Of a stretch of DNA of 64,000 bases, positions 36,301 through 44,540 are shown piece by piece (positions within the stretch are counted from its first letter, which is position 1; every line of letters begins with the position of its first letter). The stretch spans positions 175,651 to 239,650 of the forward strand of contig CADCDK010000002.1 in the NCBI GenBank assembly GCA_902800185.1, in the 5' to 3' direction. The position numbers and the translations under genes were made by a program. The notes under the pieces are model-generated. The model saw nothing but the letters and a program-made list of their open reading frames with translations, made no database searches and was not told the origin of the DNA. The DNA comes from an uncultured Prevotellaceae bacterium. GTDB lineage: Bacteria; Bacteroidota; Bacteroidia; Bacteroidales; Bacteroidaceae.

Positions 36301-36988
36301 CAAGAAGGGAGCTGTTGACTATGCTTGGCGCTCCTATGGCAACGTAGATAGTAATGGCGACCGACGCGAAGGATGGTGGTGTGCCACCGACTTCCGTCTC
36401 TCCCGCCTGCCGGTTTACATCCGCGAGGTGGAACCCGGTTCATGGGGAACCATCTGTCTGCCGTTCAACATCAAGCCTTCTGCCGACTTCACCCTGTACA
36501 AGATTGCCGGTGTGAATGCGGAAAAGACCAAGGTGTTCTTAGAAGAGGTGACAGAATCTCAGCCTGGTGTGCCCTACATTTACCAGTCTGCTGTGTCCAA
36601 GCTCGCTTTCTTTGGCGGTGAGGATGCCTCTTTGAAGCCCGTTGTCCCCGCAGGTATCATGGCCATGTTCGAATCTACCGATGTTGCCAAAGTGCCCAAC
36701 CGTAGCTGCTATCTGCAGGATGGCAGGTGGCTCACCGCAACAACGGTCATCCGTCCGCACTTCGATTCCTACACCTTCGTCATTTCCCGTCTGGCCAGTC
36801 TGACTGTCTTGGATTCCTGGGACGGTGCTTGGCTGCCCATCGGAGACTATACCGACGGTATCGAGGCGGTGAAGGCAGAAACCCCGTCTGATGCAGATGC
36901 CAATGCCTATACGTTGGGCGGTGTGAAGACAAAGCCCACGCGCCCGGGTATTTACATTATGGATGGTAAGAAAGTCATCAAGAAATAA
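33392..36988 (+). CDS. Secreted multidomain GH128-like beta-glucanase
   Basis: 1198 residues with a signal peptide (about 1-20). Residues 190-400 look like the Asl1/GH128 catalytic barrel, with the acid/base in MKTNNEPENTA (Glu274), LVDLHCYW at 332-339 and the nucleophile in WISEFVWGA (Glu362). GH128 enzymes cut beta-1,3-glucan; that substrate is inferred from family only. Then come a fibronectin-III-like segment (about 440-545), a CBM4/9-like jelly roll starting ILTNGDFDLGKQGW (about 570), a helical linker, a second jelly roll from MIQNPTFEKATGW (about 835), and a beta domain. The tail (YTLGGVKT to GIYIMDGKKVIKK) is the sorting-type end. Residues 30-190 are of unknown function. Confidence 0.78.
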   Translation: MKHYLLSLLCLLMSMTAFSNTTKSVTQVTTPVTITENWDYRIDSTTPFAEEGKIDIQNTDHAVVIFNNLKPSQAISFLRYITINGVRAAYNSNCQVKMYGSGAIVLPYGTSVKMLTVYSGKDFTGESCNDFDLRNDGGYMNTLTEEQLNNRIQSFKLKRGYMVTFSLREGGRGYSRCFIAANGDLEMNLPALMANRVSSYRIFQWFDSSKKGIASTTDATVINALNAAWCYDWGLGTNRLPDCESVVNHIYEDYPTSSECGKVTYATHMKTNNEPENTADDKPQSLETILANWENLMRTGMRLCTPSSWDGSPNFIKNFLSAIDARGWRCDLVDLHCYWTEDTYYTIPSLYNQYKRPIWISEFVWGASWNKNGAFASGVTEHQNAETMKRIINQLNNWGYVERYAYWNSEVYPSKVYRDGSLSELGEWYASQKTGIGYNKSYEFVPTTPPMSDPDNIAVVYQDGAVTVSWHDYNGELNSVMKIERKANDGVWQAVADIDLQDGPADYTFVDEEGRDGYSYRVYLKDYNGKERRTSEMMAVHANLQVGDMVNMAGQNLYAGGNILTNGDFDLGKQGWSNGSGTSIGQPDFQIVPIGGYDGGAYLQGWTNQGSATTGGLKKNISISAGKNYYFSVCCKDNGGNYQRASLSSDGAAESSVVLSLPATSKWIKYAASFNSADYTRFLILQRWFGSTAQMDKFELRQLFATREEALADGVSMARQRVNAIRTFNTKYSYLNTELQQKVSAASGTDEEVLQQINEAITTTMGAIRNRERLDSLLNYAHTLVDCNLLGVEELQAQVETAAGLKTADAIATGIESLQQAINEYLPMYDATDMIQNPTFEKATGWSVAGTYTGGEQTVKKQFGQSCWNAWWGGISASEGTAKTMAVEQKIADLPMGYYALQCKALTQHYCLSDQHAYIAVNDDVQESPALTFDRLDLPSATADNVWQTLATAPVYVGPKDTLVIGFAGSKKGAVDYAWRSYGNVDSNGDRREGWWCATDFRLSRLPVYIREVEPGSWGTICLPFNIKPSADFTLYKIAGVNAEKTKVFLEEVTESQPGVPYIYQSAVSKLAFFGGEDASLKPVVPAGIMAMFESTDVAKVPNRSCYLQDGRWLTATTVIRPHFDSYTFVISRLASLTVLDSWDGAWLPIGDYTDGIEAVKAETPSDADANAYTLGGVKTKPTRPGIYIMDGKKVIKK

Positions 36989-36999
36989 TCATCTTACAC

Positions 37000-37036
37000 A
37001 GAATCCAGTTGACAGCCGTCAACTGGATTCTTTTTT
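37000..37036 (+). terminator. Terminator after the GH128-like gene
   Basis: A perfect 14-bp stem (37000-37013 with 37018-37031) around AGCC is followed by TTTTT. Confidence 0.92.
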
Positions 37037-37140
37037 GATACCTTTTTCCTTTTCTTCTTTCCGATTCCCCTTTCGTCTTCTTAATTCTTAAAAAAATTAA
37101 AATCTTTCTTATATAATAAGGTGTATGCAAAAGTTATTTG

Positions 37141-37148
37141 TACTTTTG
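37141..37148 (+). promoter_or_regulatory. -7 element of the topA promoter
   Basis: TACTTTTG fits TAnnTTTG and lies 27 bases before the ATG chosen at 37176. An earlier in-frame ATG at 37125 lies upstream of it and would not be in the transcript. The -33 region is AT-rich without a clear TTTG. Confidence 0.55.
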
Positions 37149-37175
37149 CGCCCTAAATATAAGAAAGCAAAAACT

Positions 37176-39488
37176 ATGCAAGAAAATTTAGTAATCGTAG
37201 AGAGTCCTGCAAAGGCAAAAACCATTGAGCGTTTCTTGGGAAAAGACTACAAGGTGATGTCAAGCTATGGACATATACGCGACTTGAAGAAAAAAGAACT
37301 GAGTATAGACGAAAAGACTTTGGAGCCTTGCTACGAGATACCGGCAGAGAAGACCAAGCTGGTCAGCGAACTCCGACAGAATGCCAAGAATGCCAAGAAG
37401 GTGTGGCTGGCTTCCGATGAAGACCGTGAGGGAGAAGCCATCTCATGGCACCTGTGCGAGGTGCTTGGACTTGACGAGGCAAAGACCAACCGCATTGTCT
37501 TTCACGAAATAACAAAGCCTGCCATCATGCAGGCCATTGAGAACCCGCGCCAGCTGGACATGAATCTTGTCAATGCGCAGCAGGCCCGCCGTGTCCTCGA
37601 CCGCATCGTCGGTTTCAAGCTTTCTCCCATCCTGTGGCGAAAGGTGAAGCCGTCGCTCTCTGCAGGACGTGTGCAGAGCGTTGCCGTGAGACTGATTGTG
37701 GAGCGTGAGCGCGAGATACAGGCTTTCAAGAGCGAACCCTACTTCCGCGTGTCGGCCCTTTTCGGATTGCCGAATGCCGACGGAACGGAGAGCGAGGTGC
37801 GTGCCGAGCTCGACAGTCGCTTCAAGACCCGCGAGGAAGCCATGGCATTCCTCAATGCCTGTAAGGATGCGGAGTTCTCTGTCAGCACCGTTACCAAGAA
37901 ACCTCTGAAGCGCATGCCGGCACCGCCCTTCACAACTTCTACCCTGCAACAGGAAGCCGCTCGCAAATTAGGCTTCTCCGTGTCGCAGACCATGATGGTG
38001 GCTCAGCGCCTTTATGAGAGCGGTCGCATCACCTACATGCGTACGGACAGTGTGAACCTCTCTTCGCTCTGCATCGGTGCCAGCAAGGAGGAAATCGTGA
38101 ATCTCTATGGTGAGGAGTATAGCCGTCCCCGCAACTACCAGACACGTTCCAAGGGCGCACAGGAGGCACACGAGGCCATCCGTCCCACCTACATGAACAA
38201 TTCCACGATTGATGGAACCATGCAGGAGAAACGACTCTATGACCTGATCTGGAAAAGAACCGTGGCCTCCCAGATGGCAGATGCCGAGATTGAGAAGACC
38301 ACCGTTGAAATCGCAATCAAGGGAACTGACAAATCCCTCTCCAACTACCATTTCGTGGTACAGGGAGAAGTGGTCACCTTCGATGGTTTCATCAAGGTCT
38401 ATCGCGAATCTACCGATGATGAGGAGACGGCCAACGAGGAGTTTGCACATACCATTCCCGAGATGAAGAAAAACCAGGTGCTGGAAAGAATCGAGGTGAC
38501 ATCCACGGAGCGTTTCAGCCTGAGTCCTATCCGCTATACGGAAGCCAGCCTGGTCCACAAGCTGGAGGAGCTGGGCATTGGTCGTCCGTCAACCTACGCA
38601 CCGACCATTTCCACCATCCAGCAGCGCGAGTATGTACACAAAGGTGACAAGAAGGGCGAGGAGCGTAGCTACACCATCGACACCTTGAAGGATAACAGGG
38701 TGATCACCAAGAACAAAAAGGAGATGGTGGGCTCGGAGAAAGGAAAGCTGCTGCCGACCGATATCGGTGTGGTGGTGAACGACTTCCTCATGCAGAACTT
38801 CCCCGACATCATGGACTACAACTTCACGGCCACAGTGGAAGAGAAGTTCGACCGCATTGCCGAGGGAAAAGAGCAGTGGGAGAAGATGATGGCTTCCTTC
38901 GACAAGAAGTTTGAGCCCGTTGTAGATAAGGTGATGAACGCGCGTTCCGAGCGGAAGGCCGGCGAGCGCGAACTGGGCCTGGAGCCTGGTACGGGCAAGC
39001 CCGTGTTTGTCAAGATCGGTCGCTTCGGACCGGTGGTGCAGATCGGCGCTGCGGAGGATAAGGACAAGCCCCGCTTCGCTCAGGTTCCTTCGGAGAAGAG
39101 TCTGGAGACCATCACCCTGGAGGAGGCATTGGAACTCTTCCGCCTGCCCCGTACAGTAGGACAGTATGAGGGTGAGGACGTGGTGATCGGTGCTGGTCGC
39201 TTCGGCCCGTATGTGATGCACAAGAAGAAGTATGTCTCCTTACCCGCCACTGACGACCCGATGACTGTGACGATGGAACGTGCCATCGAACTCATCGAAG
39301 AGAAGCGTCAGCAGGATCAGCAGCGCCACCTGAAGGAATTCAGTATCGATCCCAAGCTAAAAGTGATGAACGGACGTTTCGGCCCCTATATTGCCTACGA
39401 CGGGAAGAACTACAGACTGCCGAAGAACTTGCAGGCAAATGCTGCCGAGCTCTCTTACGAGCAGTGCATGGAGATTGTGAATAGGTAA
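37176..39488 (+). CDS. topA: DNA topoisomerase I
   Basis: 770 residues from ATG 37176. The TOPRIM domain opens with LVIVESPAKAKTIE (5-18) and has ASDEDREGEAIS (79-90). The catalytic tyrosine is Tyr287 in RITYMRTDS, and GRVQSVAVRL lies at 164-173. The C-terminus has no cysteine zinc fingers; instead it carries repeats of GRFGP-type modules (KIGRFGPVVQIG, GAGRFGPYVMHKKKY, NGRFGPYIAYDGKNYRLP), the form usual in Bacteroidetes. It relaxes negative supercoils. The shikimate kinase gene starts at the very next base. Confidence 0.96.
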   Translation: MQENLVIVESPAKAKTIERFLGKDYKVMSSYGHIRDLKKKELSIDEKTLEPCYEIPAEKTKLVSELRQNAKNAKKVWLASDEDREGEAISWHLCEVLGLDEAKTNRIVFHEITKPAIMQAIENPRQLDMNLVNAQQARRVLDRIVGFKLSPILWRKVKPSLSAGRVQSVAVRLIVEREREIQAFKSEPYFRVSALFGLPNADGTESEVRAELDSRFKTREEAMAFLNACKDAEFSVSTVTKKPLKRMPAPPFTTSTLQQEAARKLGFSVSQTMMVAQRLYESGRITYMRTDSVNLSSLCIGASKEEIVNLYGEEYSRPRNYQTRSKGAQEAHEAIRPTYMNNSTIDGTMQEKRLYDLIWKRTVASQMADAEIEKTTVEIAIKGTDKSLSNYHFVVQGEVVTFDGFIKVYRESTDDEETANEEFAHTIPEMKKNQVLERIEVTSTERFSLSPIRYTEASLVHKLEELGIGRPSTYAPTISTIQQREYVHKGDKKGEERSYTIDTLKDNRVITKNKKEMVGSEKGKLLPTDIGVVVNDFLMQNFPDIMDYNFTATVEEKFDRIAEGKEQWEKMMASFDKKFEPVVDKVMNARSERKAGERELGLEPGTGKPVFVKIGRFGPVVQIGAAEDKDKPRFAQVPSEKSLETITLEEALELFRLPRTVGQYEGEDVVIGAGRFGPYVMHKKKYVSLPATDDPMTVTMERAIELIEEKRQQDQQRHLKEFSIDPKLKVMNGRFGPYIAYDGKNYRLPKNLQANAAELSYEQCMEIVNR

Positions 39489-40016
39489 ATGATAAGGATT
39501 ATACTCATCGGCTACATGGGAGCCGGGAAAACCACGGTCGGCAAAGAGCTGGCAAAGGCTCTCGGCATCTCGTTCTACGACCTCGACTGGTACATTGAGA
39601 CCCGCCGAAGAAAGACGGTGAAGCAAATCTTCGACGAGCGAGGCGAGGAAGGATTCCGGCAGATTGAGCATAACATGCTCCACGAGGTAGCCGAGTTCGA
39701 GAACGTCATCATCTCCTGCGGAGGAGGAACGCCGTGCTTCTTCGACAACATGGACTACCTCAACCAACAGGCGGAGACCGTCTATCTGAAAGCTTCGCCA
39801 GAGGTGCTCTACGGACATCTCAAGATGGGGAAGGGTGTCCGCCCGCTCCTGTTGAACAAAACGCCCGAGGAGGTGCAGACGTTCATACGCGAACAGTTGG
39901 CATACCGTGAGCAGTTCTACGGGAAGGCGAAGCATACGATTGACGTGAACCTGATGGACAACTTCGAGAAGATTGCCATCACCATCCAGAAGATCCGAGA
40001 GGAATTAAATCTATAA
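39489..40016 (+). CDS. aroK: Shikimate kinase
   Basis: 175 residues with Walker A GYMGAGKTTVGKEL (8-21), the shikimate-binding Asp in FYDLDWYIE, Arg in EEGFRQIE and the CGGGTP loop. The lid Arg lies in GVRPLL. It phosphorylates shikimate in aromatic amino-acid synthesis. The start abuts the topA stop with no gap, and a 61-base spacer follows before speA. Confidence 0.95.
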   Translation: MIRIILIGYMGAGKTTVGKELAKALGISFYDLDWYIETRRRKTVKQIFDERGEEGFRQIEHNMLHEVAEFENVIISCGGGTPCFFDNMDYLNQQAETVYLKASPEVLYGHLKMGKGVRPLLLNKTPEEVQTFIREQLAYREQFYGKAKHTIDVNLMDNFEKIAITIQKIREELNL

Positions 40017-40077
40017 CTCAAGTTTCGCATGATAGGAAGATAAAGGAAGTTAAAGGAATATATAAGATATAGGTAAA

Positions 40078-41970
40078 ATGAAGAAATGGACCATTGAAGA
40101 TTCGAAGGAACTCTACAACATCAACGGATGGGGTACCTCGTATTTCGGTATCAACGAGAAGGGTAACATCTATGTGACTCCTTGTAAGGACCTGACGCAG
40201 ATAGACCTGCGTGAGGTGATGGACGAACTGGCGTTACGCGACGTGACACCTCCTGTGCTGCTGCGCTTCCCCGACATCCTCGACAGCCGTATCGAGAAGA
40301 CAGCCAGCTGCTTCCAGAAAGCCAAGAAGGAGTATGACTTCAAGGGTCAGAATTTCATCATCTATCCCATCAAGGTGAACCAGATGCAGCCGGTCGTGGA
40401 GGAAATCATCTCCCACGGCCGCAAGTTCAACCTCGGACTGGAAGCCGGCTCGAAACCCGAGCTGCATGCGGTGATTGCCGTGCAGTGCCAGAGCGACTCG
40501 CTGATTGTCTGCAATGGATACAAGGACCAGAGCTACATTGAACTGGCACTGTTGGCACAGAAGATGGGAAAGCGCATCTTCATCGTTGTGGAGAAGCTGA
40601 ATGAGCTCGACATCATTGCCAAGGCTGCCAAGAAATTAGGTGTCAAGCCCAACCTCGGCATCCGCATCAAGCTGGCCTCGTCGGGGGCTGGAAAATGGGA
40701 GGAGAGCGGCGGCGATGCCTCGAAGTTCGGACTGACGAGCTCCGAGCTGCTGAAAGCCCTGCAGCTTCTCGATGAAAAAGGATTGCACGACTCGCTGCGA
40801 CTCATCCATTTCCATATCGGTAGCCAGATCACGAAGATTCGTCGCATACAGACTGCTCTGCGCGAGGCTGCACAGTTCTATATCCAACTTCATAAGATGG
40901 GCTACAATGTTGACTTCGTGGATTGTGGTGGCGGACTGGGTGTCGATTACGACGGCACACGCTCGTCCAGTAGCGAGAGCTCTGTCAACTACAGCATACA
41001 GGAGTATGTCAACGACTGTGTCTATCAGTTTGTGGATGCTGCCGAGAAAAACGGTCTTCCGCATCCCAATATCATCACGGAGAGCGGACGGTCGCTCACG
41101 GCCCACCACTCGGTGCTGGTCATCGATGTGCTTGAGACGGCTTCCTTGCCGGAGATGCCCGAGGAGTTTGAACCGAAGGAGGAAGACCACCAGCTGGTGA
41201 AGGATCTCTATGAGATATGGGACAACCTCAACTCACGCTCGATGCTGGAGGACTGGCACGATGCCGAGCAGATACGCGAGGAGGCACTCGACCTGTTCTC
41301 CCATGGACTGGTTGACCTGAAAACCCGCGCGGAGATCGAAAGCATGTACTGGAGTGTCTGTCGTGAGATCAATGCCATTGCCAAGTCGCTGAAGCATGTG
41401 CCCGAGGAGCTGAAGAACCTCGACAAGCTTTTGGCAGACAAGTACTTCTGCAATTTCTCGCTCTTCCAGTCTCTGCCCGACTCGTGGGCCATCGACCAGC
41501 TTTTCCCCATCGTGCCCATCCAGCGGCTCACAGAGCGTCCCACACGCAACGCCACGTTGCAGGACATCACCTGTGACAGCGACGGTAAAATCGCCAACTT
41601 TGTCACCAACCGACATATCGGACACGTGCTTCCCGTGCATACCATCAAGAAGACGGATAACTATTACCTGGGTGTCTTCCTCGTGGGTGCCTATCAGGAG
41701 ATCCTCGGCGATATGCACAACCTCTTCGGTGACACCAATGCCGTACACATCTCCGTGAAGGACGGCTCCTATCACATCGACCAGATCATCGATGGTGAGA
41801 CGGTGGAGGAAGTGCTCGACTACGTGCAGTACAATCCCAAGAAACTGGTACGACAGTTGGAGATCTGGGTGAACAAGAGTTTCAAGCAAGGTAAGATCAC
41901 GCTCGAAGAAGGCAAGGAGTTCCTTTCCAACTATCGCAGCGGACTCTATGGTTACACGTATTTAGAGTAA
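40078..41970 (+). CDS. speA: Biosynthetic arginine decarboxylase
   Basis: 630 residues, the full length of the PLP-dependent SpeA family. The PLP lysine is Lys99 in FIIYPIKVNQ, with IHFHIGSQ, DCGGGLGVDYDGT and ITESGRSLTAHH as conserved blocks. It converts arginine to agmatine, the first step toward putrescine and spermidine in bacteria lacking ornithine decarboxylase. The nearby argB connects it to arginine supply, though the two genes are separated by 130 bases containing an inverted repeat. Confidence 0.96.
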   Translation: MKKWTIEDSKELYNINGWGTSYFGINEKGNIYVTPCKDLTQIDLREVMDELALRDVTPPVLLRFPDILDSRIEKTASCFQKAKKEYDFKGQNFIIYPIKVNQMQPVVEEIISHGRKFNLGLEAGSKPELHAVIAVQCQSDSLIVCNGYKDQSYIELALLAQKMGKRIFIVVEKLNELDIIAKAAKKLGVKPNLGIRIKLASSGAGKWEESGGDASKFGLTSSELLKALQLLDEKGLHDSLRLIHFHIGSQITKIRRIQTALREAAQFYIQLHKMGYNVDFVDCGGGLGVDYDGTRSSSSESSVNYSIQEYVNDCVYQFVDAAEKNGLPHPNIITESGRSLTAHHSVLVIDVLETASLPEMPEEFEPKEEDHQLVKDLYEIWDNLNSRSMLEDWHDAEQIREEALDLFSHGLVDLKTRAEIESMYWSVCREINAIAKSLKHVPEELKNLDKLLADKYFCNFSLFQSLPDSWAIDQLFPIVPIQRLTERPTRNATLQDITCDSDGKIANFVTNRHIGHVLPVHTIKKTDNYYLGVFLVGAYQEILGDMHNLFGDTNAVHISVKDGSYHIDQIIDGETVEEVLDYVQYNPKKLVRQLEIWVNKSFKQGKITLEEGKEFLSNYRSGLYGYTYLE

Positions 41971-41975
41971 GAACT

Positions 41976-42091
41976 CATAGTGAATAGTGCATAGTGAAAA
42001 GTATATAGTTTTGACTACCCTTTCAATTCATGACTATTGATTTCCAAGGCAAATCATAACTATTCACTATGTACTATTTACTATTCACTAT
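41976..42091. repeat. Imperfect inverted repeat built from ATAGTGAATAGTG-type words
   Basis: The left arm (41976-41998, CATAGTGAATAGTGCATAG) and right arm (42063-42091) are imperfect reverse complements, and each is internally repetitive. It fills the whole speA-argB gap and ends 9 bases before the argB start. It could fold into a long hairpin in RNA or be a small dispersed repeat element. Confidence 0.7.
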
Positions 42092-42100
42092 AAAAATAGC

Positions 42101-42880
42101 ATGAAGGAGAAAGTTACAATCGTCAAGGTCGGTGGTGCCGTCGTTGAAGACGAGGCACAGCTGGCGCAACTCTTACAGCACTTTGCTGCCATTCCTGGTG
42201 ACAAAGTGCTTGTTCATGGTGGAGGACGGCGTGCTACCAAGGTGGCGTCGGCCTTGGGAATCGAGTCTAAGATGGTCAACGGGCGGCGCATCACGGATGC
42301 TCAAACGCTCGAGGTGGTAACGATGGTCTATGGCGGACTCGTCAACAAGAACCTGGTGGCGAAGTTGCAGGCGAAGGGTATCAACGCCCTCGGACTGACA
42401 GGTGCCGACATGAATGCCATCCTTTCCCATCAGCGTCCTGTCAAGGATGGGGTGGACTTCGGCTTTGTGGGCGATGTTGACCGTGCCGACGGCAAGATGC
42501 TCAGTCAGCTGATCGGTATGGGCGTGACACCGGTTATGGCTCCGCTCACCCACGATGGAAAGGGCCATATCCTGAATACCAATGCCGACACGATAGCCGG
42601 TGAGACCGCCAAGGCGCTGGCTCCCTACTACGATGTCACGCTGGTCTATGCCTTCGAGAAGCCTGGCGTACTGAGGAATCCCGAGGATGACAGCAGTGTC
42701 ATCCCGTTGATTACCCGTCCAAGCTTTCAACAGTTGGTGGCCGACGGGGTCATCTCCGGTGGCATGATGCCGAAGATTGAGAATGCCCTGCAAGCTGTGG
42801 ATGCCGGTGTCACCAAGGTGGTCATCACCCGTGCCGATGCTATTGATGGCGAAACGGGAACGGTGGTCTGTGGGGCATAG
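42101..42880 (+). CDS. argB: Acetylglutamate kinase
   Basis: 259 residues with VTIVKVGGAVVED (4-16), the substrate loop VLVHGGGRRATK, GLTGADMNAI, and TNADTIAGETAKAL for nucleotide binding. It phosphorylates N-acetyl(or succinyl)-glutamate in arginine synthesis; Bacteroidetes often use the succinylated form, which cannot be read from the sequence. No other arg genes are adjacent. Confidence 0.93.
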   Translation: MKEKVTIVKVGGAVVEDEAQLAQLLQHFAAIPGDKVLVHGGGRRATKVASALGIESKMVNGRRITDAQTLEVVTMVYGGLVNKNLVAKLQAKGINALGLTGADMNAILSHQRPVKDGVDFGFVGDVDRADGKMLSQLIGMGVTPVMAPLTHDGKGHILNTNADTIAGETAKALAPYYDVTLVYAFEKPGVLRNPEDDSSVIPLITRPSFQQLVADGVISGGMMPKIENALQAVDAGVTKVVITRADAIDGETGTVVCGA

Positions 42881-42964
42881 GCATCTTAAATACAAACAAA
42901 CGTTAAAAAATAGGACAGGCTGTAACTTATTCCTCCTTCCATTCGTCATTTCTATAGCAAGCAG

Positions 42965-43477
42965 ATGAAAAAGGTCAGTTTCCGTAACGATGTGTTGCCG
43001 TTGAAGAATCAGCTTTATCGGCTCGCCTTGCGAATAACGCTGAACAGCGCAGAGGCGGAAGACATTGTACAGGACACGATGATGAAAGTCTGGAACCAGC
43101 GGGAGCGCTGGGATGAAATAGAATCCATGGAGGCTTTCTGTTTGACCATCTGCCGCAATCTGGCACTCGACAGAATGAGAAAAGCCGAAAACCAGAACGA
43201 TTCGCTCGACAAGACGATGGAGCAACAGCCCGACAGGGCCTCCTCTCCCTTTGAGCATGCTGTCACTCAGGACCGCATCCAGTTAGTCAGAGAAATCATC
43301 AATACACTTCCCGAGAAACAACGCTCTTGCGTTCAGCTGAGAGACATCGAAGGGAAAGCCTATAAGGAGATTGCCGAGATCCTTTCTATCACAGAGGAGC
43401 AGGTCAAGGTCAATATCTTCCGCGCAAGGCAAACCATTAAACAAAAATTTCAGAACTTGGAGAATTATGGATTATAA
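42965..43477 (+). CDS. ECF-type RNA polymerase sigma factor
   Basis: 170 residues. Region 2 spans roughly 10-75 (LYRLALRITLNSAEAEDIVQ, then DTMMKVWN). Region 4 spans 115-165 (LPEKQRSCVQLRDIEGKAYK, then EIAEILSITEEQVKVNIFRA). It lacks region 3, as is typical of ECF factors. The downstream gene overlaps by 11 bases and encodes a small membrane protein likely to act as its anti-sigma partner. No target promoter can be assigned, and no SusC with a signalling N-terminal extension pairs obviously with it. Confidence 0.88.
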   Translation: MKKVSFRNDVLPLKNQLYRLALRITLNSAEAEDIVQDTMMKVWNQRERWDEIESMEAFCLTICRNLALDRMRKAENQNDSLDKTMEQQPDRASSPFEHAVTQDRIQLVREIINTLPEKQRSCVQLRDIEGKAYKEIAEILSITEEQVKVNIFRARQTIKQKFQNLENYGL

Positions 43478-43940
43478 ATACATCGAACAACTACTCGAGC
43501 GCTACTGGCAGTGCGAGACCTCTTTGGAAGAAGAGGGCATCCTCCGCGCGTTCTTCAGCCAGTCGGAGATTCCGGCCGAGCTGCAGCAGTATCAGGCGCT
43601 CTTCGCCTACGAGCACACGGAGAAGCATTCCGCCGTGTTGGGTGAGGAGTTTGACGAGAAGATGATGTCCATGATTGATCAGGCCGAGCCCGTCAAGGCA
43701 AAGACCATCACGATGACCCACCGGCTCATGCCCCTGTTCAAGGCGGCTGCCGTGGTTGCCATCATCCTCACGCTGGGTAATGCCATGCAGGTGCCGTTTG
43801 ACAAAGGCTATGCAGGTAGCGTGGCGGAAGAGACGGTCGGTCAGGGAGTTTCCGTCGCATTGAAAGGCGATTCCGCCATCATCGACTCTATGCGGCAGAG
43901 CAGTCTCCAGGCGCTTCCCAATGTGGAGAACTTTAAATAA
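43467..43940 (+). CDS. Small membrane protein, probable anti-sigma partner
   Basis: 157 residues from ATG 43467, overlapping the sigma gene by 11 bases. The first 85 residues are acidic and helical (YKYIEQLLERYWQCETSLEE, then EEGILRAFF), resembling the sigma-binding zinc-less anti-sigma domain common in Bacteroidetes. A single transmembrane segment lies at about 90-108 (LFKAAAVVAIILTLGNAMQV). Only about 50 residues follow in the periplasm, far shorter than FecR-type anti-sigma factors. Function is inferred from context. Confidence 0.7.
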   Translation: MDYKYIEQLLERYWQCETSLEEEGILRAFFSQSEIPAELQQYQALFAYEHTEKHSAVLGEEFDEKMMSMIDQAEPVKAKTITMTHRLMPLFKAAAVVAIILTLGNAMQVPFDKGYAGSVAEETVGQGVSVALKGDSAIIDSMRQSSLQALPNVENFK

Positions 43941-44032
43941 AGAAAATTTCTATGCTTTCTCAATCAATACATGTTTAGTAAAACAAATCAGAAACTGTGA
44001 AGTTTCATTTTTCTCTCGAATTAAAACAAGCG

Positions 44033-44071
44033 AAGAGCCCTGCTTACATCGCCGATGTAAGCAGGGCTCTT
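44033..44071. terminator. 18-bp perfect hairpin, bidirectional terminator
   Basis: AAGAGCCCTGCTTACATC (44033-44050) pairs perfectly with 44054-44071 around GCC, flanked by A-rich and T-rich runs on either side. It suits termination of the sigma operon and of the minus-strand genes. Almost the same hairpin is found at 45693-45735. Confidence 0.85.
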
Positions 44072-44095
44072 TTCTTCTGACATTTTATACCTCTC

Positions 44096-44540
44096 TCACT
44101 TTATCACAAACTTGAGATTCGTTGAACACGTGGCATCAGCACGTGTTGCATAGCTTCCCATTTCCCTTACGAACACCTTGTCGCAATAGAACCCACGTCC
44201 ACTAAAAAAACCAGACAAGCTCTGTCCGTAGTACATAGGGAATTGTAGCCAGGCTTCCTTCAGGTCGTAGTTCATGCGGGTGGTGTAGTCCTCATAGCCG
44301 TCTGCTACTGTCTCCCTCCACGCCAATGAAGCGCATGGAAGTATTGCTCATCACTTCCATACCGCTCAAATCCCACACGGCATTCGGATCGTTTTCTTCC
44401 AAAGGCATGTATGCCACTTGCTGTCTTTCTACCTTGTCGCCTCTTCGGTAGCTATTTGTTTCTGATGCTATTTGTGCATGTGATGGTATGCAAGCAAATA
44501 ATAACACACCACAAAATGACAATTTATTAAAAGTATTCAT
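44096..44540 (-). pseudogene. Frameshifted, internally deleted secreted-protein gene
   Basis: The 5' part (44540 to 44292) encodes a signal peptide ending SHAQ and about 60 further residues (GDKVERQQVAYM, VWDLSGMEV), then runs to a stop. The 3' part continues in another frame from about 44326 (ADGYEDYTTRMNYD, LKEAWLQFPMYYG, GFYCDKVFVREMG) and ends LKFVIK. Both parts read as one ordinary secreted protein with a missing middle. The join near 44300 therefore looks like an out-of-frame deletion. Its ATG overlaps the stop of the next gene by 4 bases, as in an intact operon. Confidence 0.65.

Noticed and set aside
42881..42964. Promoter for the ECF sigma gene
   Set aside because: TAACTTAT at about 42922 resembles a -7 box but lacks the TTTG end and a -33 element, so it was not listed.
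43941..44032. Further C-terminal extension or small gene after the anti-sigma candidate
   Set aside because: The stretch before the hairpin has no conserved-looking frame; the 64-residue frame starting at 43921 runs through the terminator stem.
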